Source: Actinomyces respiraculi
GTDB lineage: Bacteria > Actinomycetota > Actinomycetes > Actinomycetales > Actinomycetaceae
DNA length: 64,000 nt
Direction of reading: 5' to 3'
Assembly (NCBI RefSeq): GCF_014595995.2
Contig: NZ_CP063989.1
Coordinates: forward strand, 1,054,001-1,118,000
The first letter of the stretch is position 1. Every line of letters begins with the position of its first letter. Both the position numbers and the translations under genes were made by a program. This document shows, piece after piece, positions 1 to 7,523 of the stretch. The notes under the pieces are model-generated. The model did no database searches and had not been told where the DNA came from. It saw nothing but the letters and a program-made list of their open reading frames with translations.

Positions 1-685
1 GGACCTCGGGGATGATGTTGGGGCCGATGCCCTGAATCTTGTGGGGCGCAGCATTGCCCTCGCTCAGGAGCGGGGACTCGGTGGGCTCGACGCCGTAGAC
101 GCGCACGCCGGGGACCTTCTCGCGCAGGACGGTGCCCACACCGGTGAGCGTGCCGCCGGTGCCGATGCCGGCCACGAAGGCGTCCACCTGCCCGGCCTGC
201 TCCAGGATCTCCAGGGCGGTGGTCTCGCGGTGGATCTTCGGGTTGGCCGGGTTGGTGAACTGCGAGGCCAGGATCGAGTTGGGGGTGGCGGCCTGGATCT
301 CCTCGGCGCGCTTGACGGCCCCGGCGACGCCGCCTTCGCTGGTGAGGACGAGCTCGGCGCCAAAGGCGCGCATGAGGGCGCGGCGCTCCTTGGACATGGT
401 CTCGGGCATCGTGATGATGACCTTGTATCCCAGGGCCGCGCCGACCATGGCCAGGCCGACTCCGGTGTTGCCGCTGGTGGCCTCGACGATCGTGCCGCCG
501 GGCTTGAGGGCGCCGGAGGTCTCGGCGTCGCGGACGATGGACAGGGCGATGCGGTCCTTGACGCTGCTGGCGGGCTCGAAGGCCTCGACCTTGGCCAGGA
601 CGGTGGCGGGTCCGGAGGTCACGCGGTTGATGCGCACGAGCGGGGTGCGGCCGACGGCCTCGGTGATGGTGGACAGGTAGGCCAT
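1..685 (-). CDS. cysK: Cysteine synthase A (O-acetylserine sulfhydrylase), 3' end outside window
   Basis: This cytoplasmic PLP enzyme makes cysteine from O-acetylserine and sulfide. About 228 residues are visible; the gene runs off the window start, so the C-terminal quarter is missing. It begins MAYLSTITEAVGRTPLV. The PLP lysine lies in EPASSVKDR, and ATSGNTGVG and GIGTGGTLTG are the substrate- and phosphate-binding loops. The ATG at 685 is preceded by a GAGGAG-type ribosome site. Cystathionine beta-synthase-like paralogues share these motifs, but the lack of an N-terminal heme region favours CysK. Confidence 0.93.
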   Translation of the reverse strand, partial: MAYLSTITEAVGRTPLVRINRVTSGPATVLAKVEAFEPASSVKDRIALSIVRDAETSGALKPGGTIVEATSGNTGVGLAMVGAALGYKVIITMPETMSKERRALMRAFGAELVLTSEGGVAGAVKRAEEIQAATPNSILASQFTNPANPKIHRETTALEILEQAGQVDAFVAGIGTGGTLTGVGTVLREKVPGVRVYGVEPTESPLLSEGNAAPHKIQGIGPNIIPEV

Positions 686-897
686 GGTGCTTCTCCTCAG
701 ATGGGGTCCGGCGGGTGCCGGGTGGTGGGGCTGCCGGAGCCGGGCTGGGGCTGTCCGACGGCGATGCCACCGTCGCAGTGTGCCGTGGGCCTGCGGTGGT
801 GATGTCGCGGGCACGCCGTGGGCACGGTGGCGGGGTACGGGGTGGGGTGGCTCATGAGAGCCGGAGCGCCGGGCATGCGCGCAGCGACGCGCGCACA

Positions 898-925
898 GTG
901 TCGAGGCCTGGCGCCCTATCGACAC
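898..925. promoter_or_regulatory. Inverted repeat upstream of cysK
   Basis: GTGTCGA and TCGACAC are perfect 7-bp arms around a 14-bp spacer, about 210 bp upstream of the cysK start. It may be an operator, but no known regulator motif is recognised. The rest of 686-1254 holds no convincing gene. Confidence 0.25.
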
Positions 926-1082
926 CGGCCACAGAAGGTGGACATCACGCGCATGACGCTGACAGTGCTGACAGCGGCCATGGGGTCCCCCTTCCTGAGC
1001 GCTTCCTGTGCGTCTGGGGCGACGATAGACCCCGGCCCGGGGGCGGCGTCAAGGAGACCGCATCCTGGTCCGCTCCCGGTCC

Positions 1083-1240
1083 GTCGGGGCCGGTGGTTCG
1101 GCTGGGGCGTCGCCGTCGGGACCCGGCCGTTGGACCCGGTTAGTCGGGGCCGGTAGCGCAGCCGGGCGTCGCCGTCGGGACCCGGCCGTTGGACCCGGTT
1201 AGTCGGGGCCGGTAGCGCAGCCGGGCGTCGCCGTCGGAAC
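1083..1240. repeat. 59-60 bp direct tandem repeat, about 2.6 copies
   Basis: Units starting GTCGGGGCCGGT occur at 1083, 1143 and 1202. The first is 60 bp with several substitutions, the second 59 bp, and the third diverges after about 37 bp. The array lies in the spacer just beyond the stop codon of the minus-strand YigZ gene. It is GC-rich and encodes nothing recognisable. Confidence 0.85.
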
Positions 1241-1254
1241 TCAGCCGCCGGGAC

Positions 1255-1932
1255 TCAGCAGGGCTGCTCGATCAGCCGGCTGCCCGCCGCCTGTGGCACC
1301 GCGGTCCCCTGGCTCACGGAGGCGAGCAGGGCGGTGAGAGCGTCGGCGTCGGGGGAGTCGGTGGAGAGCATGAGCACGGCGTGAGTGGCGCCCCAGACCG
1401 TCTCCTCCACGGCCAACGCCACGTCCCGGGGCACGGAGCGCAGCTCGGCCTCCAGCCGGCCCGCCTCGGCGACGGGTACGCGCACGTCCCACAGGTAGCG
1501 GGTGACTAGGCGGGCGCGCCGCGCCGCGTCGAGCGCCTGGGCGGCGGCCTGGGAGTAGGCCCGCACGAGGCCGCCCGTGCCCAGCAGCGTGCCGCCGAAG
1601 TATCGGGTGACGACGACGCTGACCCCTACCAGGCCCGTGCCCCGCAGGACCTCGAGGATCGGCTGGCCGGCGGTGCCCGAGGGCTCGCCGTCGTCATTGG
1701 AGCGCTCGACGGGCTGGGCGCCGGGGACGCCGATGATGAAGGCCGAGCAGTGATGGCGCGCCGTGGGGTGCTCGGCGCGGACCTCGGCGATGAGGGCACG
1801 CGCCTCGGCCTCGGTGTCCGTGCGCGCGGCGCGGGCCAGGAAGTGCGAGCGCTTGACCTCGAGGTCCGTCTCCGGCTGGCGTCCGTGGGCCAGGGTGAGG
1901 ACGGGGCAGGCGGCGTCGGGGGCTGCTGGCAT
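1255..1932 (-). CDS. YigZ/IMPACT-family protein (UPF0029)
   Basis: A 225-residue protein of the YigZ/IMPACT family. The N-terminal UPF0029 domain (about 20-130) carries the family motif around EVKRSHFLA, the SNDDGEPSGTAGQPIL loop and RYFGGTLLGTGGLVRAY. A DUF1949-like ferredoxin-fold domain follows (about 140-205). Members are linked to translation control or nucleic-acid binding, but the bacterial role is not settled. The start at 1932 (MPAAPDAAC) was chosen because upstream sequence in frame is low-complexity and lacks family similarity. The gene stands alone, divergent from rpmF. Confidence 0.85.
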   Translation of the reverse strand: MPAAPDAACPVLTLAHGRQPETDLEVKRSHFLARAARTDTEAEARALIAEVRAEHPTARHHCSAFIIGVPGAQPVERSNDDGEPSGTAGQPILEVLRGTGLVGVSVVVTRYFGGTLLGTGGLVRAYSQAAAQALDAARRARLVTRYLWDVRVPVAEAGRLEAELRSVPRDVALAVEETVWGATHAVLMLSTDSPDADALTALLASVSQGTAVPQAAGSRLIEQPC

Positions 1933-2128
1933 GGTGGCATCGTCGCAGACCGGGCCGGTGGGCGGGGCCCCGGGCGCGGGCCCTTCCTGAGCGGCGCACG
2001 GGAGCGATCTCACACGGTGACGCCGTCGTCGCGGTGGAACCGGCTTGCCCGGAGTCGTTATGGTGTTCCTCGGTCCAGTTTTCCGATGGATCGAACGATC
2101 CCCAGACTTTGATGAGAGGAGCGGGCTC

Positions 2129-2293
2129 ATGGCAGTGCCGAAGCGGAAGATGTCCCGCAGCAACACCCGCAACCGCCGCTCGCAGTGGAAGGCCAAGCTC
2201 CCCGAGCTCAACACCATTCGCGTCGCCGGCCGCGAGATCACCGTGCCCCGCCGCCTGGCGAAGGCCTACAAGACCGGTCTCATCGAGTACTGA
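2129..2293 (+). CDS. rpmF: 50S ribosomal protein L32
   Basis: A 54-residue protein starting [20 protein letters not shown], the conserved basic N-terminus of L32. It has no cysteine, so the two CxxC zinc knuckles found in most bacterial L32 are absent; this zinc-free form is usual in Actinobacteria such as Mycobacterium. The ATG at 2129 follows GAGAGGAGC. Two tRNA genes follow on the same strand. Confidence 0.96.
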   Translation: MAVPKRKMSRSNTRNRRSQWKAKLPELNTIRVAGREITVPRRLAKAYKTGLIEY

Positions 2294-2332
2294 GACCCGG
2301 GTGGGTCGGCTCCATCAGGAACCGAGTCCCCT

Positions 2333-2403
2333 GCGGGTGTAGCTCAATGGTAGAGCCTCTGCCTTCCAAGCAGATTGCGCGGGTTCGATTCCCGTCACCC
2401 GCT
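2333..2403 (+). tRNA. tRNA-Gly (anticodon TCC)
   Basis: The 7-bp acceptor stem GCGGGTG/CACCCGC pairs perfectly. The D arm is TAGCTCAATGGTAGAGC, the anticodon loop CTTCCAA gives TCC, and the T loop is GGTTCGATTCC. The discriminator is T2403 and CCA is not encoded. It should read GGA and GGG. Confidence 0.97.
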
Positions 2404-2458
2404 CGGTTGACGAGTAAGGCCGTCGTCGGTACCCCGGCGGCGGCCTCACTCGCACCCA

Positions 2459-2532
2459 CGGGGTGTAGCGCAGCTTGGTAGCGCGCCTGCTTTGGGGGCA
2501 GGAGACCGCGGGTTCAAATCCCGCCACCCCGA
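2459..2532 (+). tRNA. tRNA-Pro (anticodon TGG)
   Basis: The acceptor stem CGGGGTG/CACCCCG is perfect, the anticodon loop TTTGGGG gives TGG, the T loop is GGTTCAAATCC and the discriminator is A2532. It lies 55 bp after the tRNA-Gly gene. No duplicated 3' end marking an integrated element was seen near the following fic gene. Confidence 0.97.
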
Positions 2533-2586
2533 CTCATGAGGAGGTATCCGTGACGGGGCGGCCCTGCCGCCACTGGTCCGCGTTAG

Positions 2587-3771
2587 TCACATCTCGACGC
2601 GGCCGAGGCGGAAGGCCGTCATCAGCTCGGCCCGAGGTCGCACGCCCTTGCCTCGCTCCCGGACGACGAGGCCGCGCTTGACCAGCTCGTTGAGATCACG
2701 GGTCACCGTCTTGGAGGTCCTGCCACGGTACTGCTTGGCGATGTCACTCGTGAGGATGAGGACGTCGTCGGTACGTGTCCACTCTCCCACGGGCAGCGCG
2801 AGCGCGAGGTCCTTCTGACGGGCCCGGGCCGGAGTGTGCTCGCCCTGGAACTGCTGATGGACGAAGGACTGCCACATCACGTGCTCCTGCATCACGGTGA
2901 TGCGGTGGATCTGATCGCGCTGACCGTCAACGAGGCCCTCGACCGCGTAAGCGACGAATGAGTCGACGCGGTAGCGCCCACGGCTCACCTGGTCGAGAAC
3001 GGCGTAGTACCGGTCGCGGGTGCGGTTGTAGTGATCGGACAACAGGTGTGCTGCCGCGACTGGGAAACCCGCTCGGATCATCATGTCGAACTCCAGGAGC
3101 CTGGCCATACGACCATTGCCGTCCCCGAAGGGGTGAATCCACGCGAGGTACAGATGAGCCAACAAGGCTGCGACGATGGCCAGGGCTTGCCCCAGCGGAC
3201 CACCGATCGTCCTGCTCTGCTGCGTCATGGCGTTGAGCCAGTGGCACAGCCGGTCGACGAGGTACTCGCAGTCCTCTGGCGGAGCACCCCGGTAGTTGCC
3301 GACGGTGACCGAGTGGGTACGAAGCTCTCCCGGGATCACACCGTCCTTCTCAGGCTGTCCGTCCAGAAGCCTGGCGTGGAACAGTTTGAGACGTTTGGGG
3401 GTGATGAGCGGGGGCTCGTCCTGTCCGAGGCACTCTTCGGCGATCTGGTTGAACAGGGCCACGAGAGCCTCGATCTCCTGCTGCTGGTAGGAGCGGGAAG
3501 GGGGCAAGGTTCTACTGCCCTCGATGACACCCCGGACCTCCTCCTCAGTCATGGTGTTGCCTTCGATGGCCGTGGTCCCCAAGGCCCCCTTGTCTAGGAG
3601 GATGAGGTGGAGCTCCTGGGCGAAGGCAGGAGGCATCACGGAGTTGGCGAGGTGGTCGCACTGTGACGTCGCCTCGCCGAGGAGCAGGAGCGTCCTGAGG
3701 CTGAGCTCCTCCATGTCGAATGTGAAGGTGAGCCAGGGATGAGTGTCTTCATACAGACGCTGAGCGGCCAA
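2587..3771 (-). CDS. Fic-domain protein with N-terminal inhibitory motif and C-terminal winged helix
   Basis: A 394-residue Fic protein, probably an AMP-transferase acting on protein hydroxyl groups. The complete catalytic motif HPFGDGNGRMAR lies near residue 215. TTAIEGN near residue 65 fits the [S/T]xxxE[G/N] inhibitory helix, so this is a class II, self-restrained Fic (family knowledge). The last 70 residues look like a winged helix, as in Fic/DUF4172-type regulators. The start is TTG at 3771, after AGGGGG; no nearby ATG fits the conserved N-terminus THPWLTF. No antitoxin partner is adjacent. Confidence 0.88.
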   Translation of the reverse strand: MAAQRLYEDTHPWLTFTFDMEELSLRTLLLLGEATSQCDHLANSVMPPAFAQELHLILLDKGALGTTAIEGNTMTEEEVRGVIEGSRTLPPSRSYQQQEIEALVALFNQIAEECLGQDEPPLITPKRLKLFHARLLDGQPEKDGVIPGELRTHSVTVGNYRGAPPEDCEYLVDRLCHWLNAMTQQSRTIGGPLGQALAIVAALLAHLYLAWIHPFGDGNGRMARLLEFDMMIRAGFPVAAAHLLSDHYNRTRDRYYAVLDQVSRGRYRVDSFVAYAVEGLVDGQRDQIHRITVMQEHVMWQSFVHQQFQGEHTPARARQKDLALALPVGEWTRTDDVLILTSDIAKQYRGRTSKTVTRDLNELVKRGLVVRERGKGVRPRAELMTAFRLGRVEM

Positions 3772-3788
3772 AATTATGCCCCCTATTT

Positions 3789-3840
3789 TTGTCCCTTTGA
3801 CTGTCCCTCAGATTGTCCGACTCTACGTCAACTGTCCGAC
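3789..3840. promoter_or_regulatory. Repeated TGTCC motifs between fic and the next gene
   Basis: TGTCC occurs at 3790, 3802, 3814 and 3833 (GGACA on the fic strand), the first three exactly 12 bp apart. They sit immediately upstream of the fic start and could be half-sites for the winged-helix part of Fic or another regulator. This is inference only. Confidence 0.25.
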
Positions 3841-3957
3841 CCCAATCAACCGCTGTTTGACGCCCTTCGGAAGGCCGGTCTCGGTGCTGCGGAGGGCGCG
3901 CGTGCGGTACCGTCGGGGTTCCCGGCGGCCCCGGCTCAAGAACATGGAGATTCGACC

Positions 3958-4248
3958 ATGCCCTCTTACCGCAGTGTCCTGACCATCGGTGCCCTCGGCG
4001 CCGGCCACGGCCCGCTCGACGTCGAGCGGGCTGCGCGTGACGCCGTTGAGGCCATCACAACCCTGGAGTCCTTCCGGATCGACGTCGTGCGCGGCGAGCC
4101 GCGCGTGACCGCCCGCTTCACCGGCGCTGACGACGCCGAGGCCCGCGAGGTCCACGCCCGCACCACCGCCGCAGTGCGATCCGTCGCGGGCGTGCCGCGC
4201 GCCCGCCTGGCAGCGGTGGTCGCGGGCCGCAGCGTCTACCTCGGCTGA
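3958..4248 (+). CDS. Small conserved-looking protein of unknown function
   Basis: A 96-residue protein beginning MPSYRSVLTIGAL. I do not recognise the family. It is mixed alpha/beta, has no signal or membrane segment, and uses strongly GC-biased third positions like its neighbours, which supports real coding. The ATG at 3958 follows GGAGA at 3946. Codons near 4010-4031 form a perfect 22-bp palindrome. It lies 144 bp upstream of tig, with which it could share a transcript. Confidence 0.6.
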   Translation: MPSYRSVLTIGALGAGHGPLDVERAARDAVEAITTLESFRIDVVRGEPRVTARFTGADDAEAREVHARTTAAVRSVAGVPRARLAAVVAGRSVYLG

Positions 4249-4392
4249 CACCAGCCGTACTCCAGGCTGTTTTTTCGCGGCGGCGCGCCCGTGCCATAGG
4301 ATGAGCCGGATTGACGCCTCCCGACGGCGTCCGCCGGCTCCGTTGCAGGAGCCGTGCGACTGACCGCACCATGACTTTCGGAGCAGAACCCC

Positions 4393-5823
4393 GTGAAGAG
4401 CACTGTCGAGAACCTTGACCCCGCGCGCCTCAAGCTGACCGTGGAGGTCCCCTATGAGGAGCTCAAGCCCAGCCTCGACGCCGCCTACACGTCGATCGGC
4501 TCCCAGATTCAGGTCCCCGGCTTCCGCCGCGGCCACGTCCCCCAGCAGGTCATTGACCAGCGCGTGGGGCGCGCCTCCGTCATCCAGGAGGCCGTCAACA
4601 ACAAGCTCAACGACTTCTACCGTGAGGCCCTGAACGAGAGCGGCCGCGTGCCCATGGCCCAGCCCGAGGTCGAGGTCACCGAGCTGCCCAACCTCACCGG
4701 CGCCCAGGGCGGCCAGCTCGTCTTCACCGCCGAGGTCGTCGTCCGCCCCGAGATCGAGCTGCCCGAGCTCGACGGCCTGGAGATCACGGTCGACCCCGTC
4801 GCGATCACCGACGAGGACGTCGAGACCGAGCTCGAGAACCTGCGCGCCCGCTTCGGCTCCCTCAAGGCCGTCACGCGCAAGGCCAAGACCGGCGACTTCG
4901 TCACCATCGACCTGACGGCCGTCATCGACGGCGAGGAGGTCGACTCCGCCTCCGGTGTCTCCTACGAGATCGGCAAGGGCAACATGCTCACGGGCCTTGA
5001 CACCGCCCTGCGCGGCCTCAAGGCCGAGGAGTCCGCCACCTTCACCACCACCCTGGCCGGTGGCGAGCACGAGGGCGAGGAGGCCGAGGTCACCGTCACC
5101 GCCTCCGCCGTCAAGGAGCGCGAGCTGCCCGAGGCCGACGACGACTTCGCCCAGATGGCCTCCGAGTTCGACACCATCGACGAGCTGCGCGGGGACCTGC
5201 GTGACCAGGTCGCCGCGCGCAAGGCCGGAGACCAGGCCATCGCCGCCCGTGACGGTCTGCTCGACGTCCTGCGCGAGAAGGTCGTCTTCGACGTCCCGGA
5301 GGTGCTCGTTGACCAGGAGGTCAGTGCCCACCTCAAGGCTGAGGGCAAGGAGGACGACGACCCGCACGCCGCCGAGATCCGCGACGACATCACCACCGGT
5401 GTGCGCGACCAGATCATCCTTGACGTGCTGGCCGAGCAGACCGAGGTCAACGTCTCCCAGGACGAGCTCATTGACTTCCTCATCCAGACGGCCCAGCAGT
5501 ACGGTATGGAGCCCGCCCAGTTCATGCAGGGCGCCCAGCAGGCCAACCAGATCCCGGCCTTCGTCTCCGAGATCGCCCGCAACAAGTCGCTGGCCATGGC
5601 CCTGCGTCAGGTGAGCGTCAAGGACTCCGACGGCAAGGACGTCGACCTCACGGAGTTCATCGGCTCCGACGAGCTCGACGCCCAGCAGCTCGTCTCCGAG
5701 GTCGAGCGCGTCGCCTCGCCGACCGACGCCGACTCCGCCGGTTCCGGCTCCTCCGCGAGCTCGGCCTCCGCCGCCTCGAGCGCCTCGTCGGCCAGCGCGG
5801 CCTCCGCCGCCAGCGCCGAGTGA
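4393..5823 (+). CDS. tig: Trigger factor, ribosome-associated chaperone
   Basis: A 476-residue trigger factor, which binds at the ribosome exit tunnel and has prolyl isomerase activity. The ribosome-binding domain (1 to about 115) contains the signature GFRRGHVP near residue 47. An FKBP-type PPIase domain follows (about 160-245, GDFVTIDL), then the helical chaperone arms. The last 30 residues are an almost pure Ser/Ala/Gly tail. The start is GTG at 4393 with GGAG upstream. In many actinobacteria tig is directly followed by clpP1P2; here about 4.9 kb of other genes separate them. Confidence 0.97.
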   Translation: MKSTVENLDPARLKLTVEVPYEELKPSLDAAYTSIGSQIQVPGFRRGHVPQQVIDQRVGRASVIQEAVNNKLNDFYREALNESGRVPMAQPEVEVTELPNLTGAQGGQLVFTAEVVVRPEIELPELDGLEITVDPVAITDEDVETELENLRARFGSLKAVTRKAKTGDFVTIDLTAVIDGEEVDSASGVSYEIGKGNMLTGLDTALRGLKAEESATFTTTLAGGEHEGEEAEVTVTASAVKERELPEADDDFAQMASEFDTIDELRGDLRDQVAARKAGDQAIAARDGLLDVLREKVVFDVPEVLVDQEVSAHLKAEGKEDDDPHAAEIRDDITTGVRDQIILDVLAEQTEVNVSQDELIDFLIQTAQQYGMEPAQFMQGAQQANQIPAFVSEIARNKSLAMALRQVSVKDSDGKDVDLTEFIGSDELDAQQLVSEVERVASPTDADSAGSGSSASSASAASSASSASAASAASAE

Positions 5824-5846
5824 GCTGAACGCACCGCATCATCCCC

Positions 5847-5881
5847 GTGGGGCCCGGCACCGTCTCGGTGTCGGGCCCCAC
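5847..5881 (+). terminator. Hairpin terminator after tig
   Basis: The stem GTGGGGCCCGGCACC (5847-5861) pairs with GGTGTCGGGCCCCAC (5867-5881), with one G-U pair and a 5-nt loop. No T-tract follows, as is common in high-GC terminators. Confidence 0.7.
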
Positions 5882-5962
5882 GACTGCGCTCAGGCGCCTC
5901 TCATGCCCGCTCGGGGCCGCGGCGAGGTGACGGCCCTTGTCGGGCGATGAGGACACGGACTA

Positions 5963-6002
5963 CCGTATGACTCATCAGTCATATGACTGATGAGTCATAC
6001 GG
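5963..6002. promoter_or_regulatory. Perfect 40-bp palindrome, probable TetR operator
   Basis: The left half CCGTATGACTCATCAGTCAT is followed directly by its exact reverse complement. It ends 16 bp before the chosen ATG of the TetR gene at 6019. TetR-family repressors commonly bind such dyads to control their own operon (family knowledge). It also contains nested GACTCATCAGTC and TGACTGATGAGTCA elements, so two dimers could bind. Confidence 0.8.
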
Positions 6003-6018
6003 CCACGAGGAGGCCGCC

Positions 6019-6666
6019 ATGCCCACACCCACCTTCGCCAACCTCCCCGAGGACAAGCGCGCCCGGGTCCTCAACGCGATGAAGCACGAGTTCGCCACGT
6101 GCTCCTACACCCGCGCCTCCGTCGACCGCATGACGGCCGCAGCGGGCATCTCCAAGGGCAGCTTCTACCAGTACTTCGAGGACAAGCGCGACGCCTACGC
6201 CCACCTTGTGGGCGGGCTCATGCGCGACCGGCTCGCCCTCGTCGACACGCCCGTGCCCGAGGCGAGCCTCGAGCAGGTCCTCACCGGACTCGTCCGCGGC
6301 AGCCACGGCTTCCAGGCCCGAGACCCGCTCGGCTGGTCCGTGCTCGCCCGCGCCTTCGCCCCCGACTCCCCACTCGACCCGGCCGCGCTCACGCAGGACG
6401 ACACCGATCTCATCCGCTGGGTGGAGCGGGCCGTGCGCCGCGGTCAGGACGACGGCGAGCTGCGCGCCGACGTCGACCCCGCCACCGCGGCCTGGGTGCT
6501 CGTCCACGTCATGGCCGGCCTGCCCGACCACGTCATGCGCCGCTTCGGCGTCACGGCCGAGCAGGCGGCGACGGACGGCAGCGCCTTCGACCGGCCCGAG
6601 ATCGCCGCGGTCGCCGCCGACACCGTCACGCTGCTCACCGCCGCCCTCGCCCGGGAGGAGCTGTGA
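6019..6666 (+). CDS. TetR-family transcriptional regulator
   Basis: A 215-residue TetR-type repressor, probably of the export operon it heads. The N-terminal helix-turn-helix (about 10-55) has the typical TRASVDRMTAAAGISKGSFYQYF. The C-terminal ligand domain is unassigned. I place the start at 6019 because GAGGAGG lies 5 nt before it; the upstream in-frame ATG at 5983 lies inside the palindromic operator. The stop overlaps the GTG of the next gene, so the two are translationally coupled. Confidence 0.9.
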   Translation: MPTPTFANLPEDKRARVLNAMKHEFATCSYTRASVDRMTAAAGISKGSFYQYFEDKRDAYAHLVGGLMRDRLALVDTPVPEASLEQVLTGLVRGSHGFQARDPLGWSVLARAFAPDSPLDPAALTQDDTDLIRWVERAVRRGQDDGELRADVDPATAAWVLVHVMAGLPDHVMRRFGVTAEQAATDGSAFDRPEIAAVAADTVTLLTAALAREEL

Positions 6667-7523
6667 GCGCCCCGGCCCCCGCCGTGGCGACCCGGGGGCT
6701 CGGCTTCACCTACCGCGGGGCGCAGCGCCCCGCCCTGGAGGACGTCGAGCTCACGGTCGAGGTCGGCGAGGTCCTCGGCCTCCTGGGGCCCAGCGGTGCG
6801 GGCAAGTCCACCCTGCAGCGGGTGCTCATCGGCCTGCTGCGCGGCTACACGGGCACCGCCCGCGTCCTGGGGCGGGAGGTCTCGTTGTGGGGCAGGGAGC
6901 TGTACGAGGCCGTCGGCGTCGCCTTCGAGCGCCCGGTGTCCATCGGCCGGCTCACCGTCCGGGAGAACCTCGTCTACACCGCCCGCCTGCACCCCGGGGT
7001 GACCCGCGACCCCGACCAGCTGCTGGAGGCCGTGGGACTCGACGACGACGCCGCCACGCGGGCCTCCGCCATGAGCAAGGGCATGGGCGTGCGCCTCAAC
7101 GTCGCCCGGGCCCTGCTCGCCCGTCCCCGTCTCCTGTTCCTCGATGAGCCGACGGCGGGCCTGGACCCGGCGGGCGTGGCCCGTATCGAGCATCTCATCG
7201 CCCAGGAGCGCGAGCGGGGGTGCACCATCGTCGTGACGACCCACGACATGGTGCTGGCGCAGCGCGTCTGCGACCGGGTGGGCTTCGTCGTCGACGGCCG
7301 CCTCGTCGAGCTCGGCGCCCCCGAGGTGCTGCGCAGGCGCCACGGCTCGCGCCGGGTCCTCCTCGCCTGGGACGGGGGCGACGGGGCCTACCCCCTGGAC
7401 GGCCTGGCCGACGACGAGCGCTTCCACCGCGACCTGCGCGAGCACGAGGCCCTGTCCCTGCACAGCCAGGAGGCGGACCTGGGCGCCGTCTTCCGCCACG
7501 TGACGGGACGGGACCTGCGATGA
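6663..7523 (+). CDS. ABC transporter ATP-binding protein (export type)
   Basis: A 286-residue nucleotide-binding subunit. Visible motifs are Walker A GPSGAGKST, a degenerate signature SKGMGVRL in place of LSGGQ, Walker B RLLFLDEPTAGLDP and the switch histidine in TTHD. The GTG start at 6663 overlaps the TetR stop by 4 nt, and its own stop overlaps the permease start. The order regulator-ATPase-permease resembles drug or fluoroquinolone-type exporters of actinobacteria; the substrate is unknown. Confidence 0.9.
   Translation: MSAPAPAVATRGLGFTYRGAQRPALEDVELTVEVGEVLGLLGPSGAGKSTLQRVLIGLLRGYTGTARVLGREVSLWGRELYEAVGVAFERPVSIGRLTVRENLVYTARLHPGVTRDPDQLLEAVGLDDDAATRASAMSKGMGVRLNVARALLARPRLLFLDEPTAGLDPAGVARIEHLIAQERERGCTIVVTTHDMVLAQRVCDRVGFVVDGRLVELGAPEVLRRRHGSRRVLLAWDGGDGAYPLDGLADDERFHRDLREHEALSLHSQEADLGAVFRHVTGRDLR

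Noticed and set aside
2459..3771. Integrative element at tRNA-Pro carrying fic
   Set aside because: No integrase, no duplicated tRNA 3' end and no compositional break.
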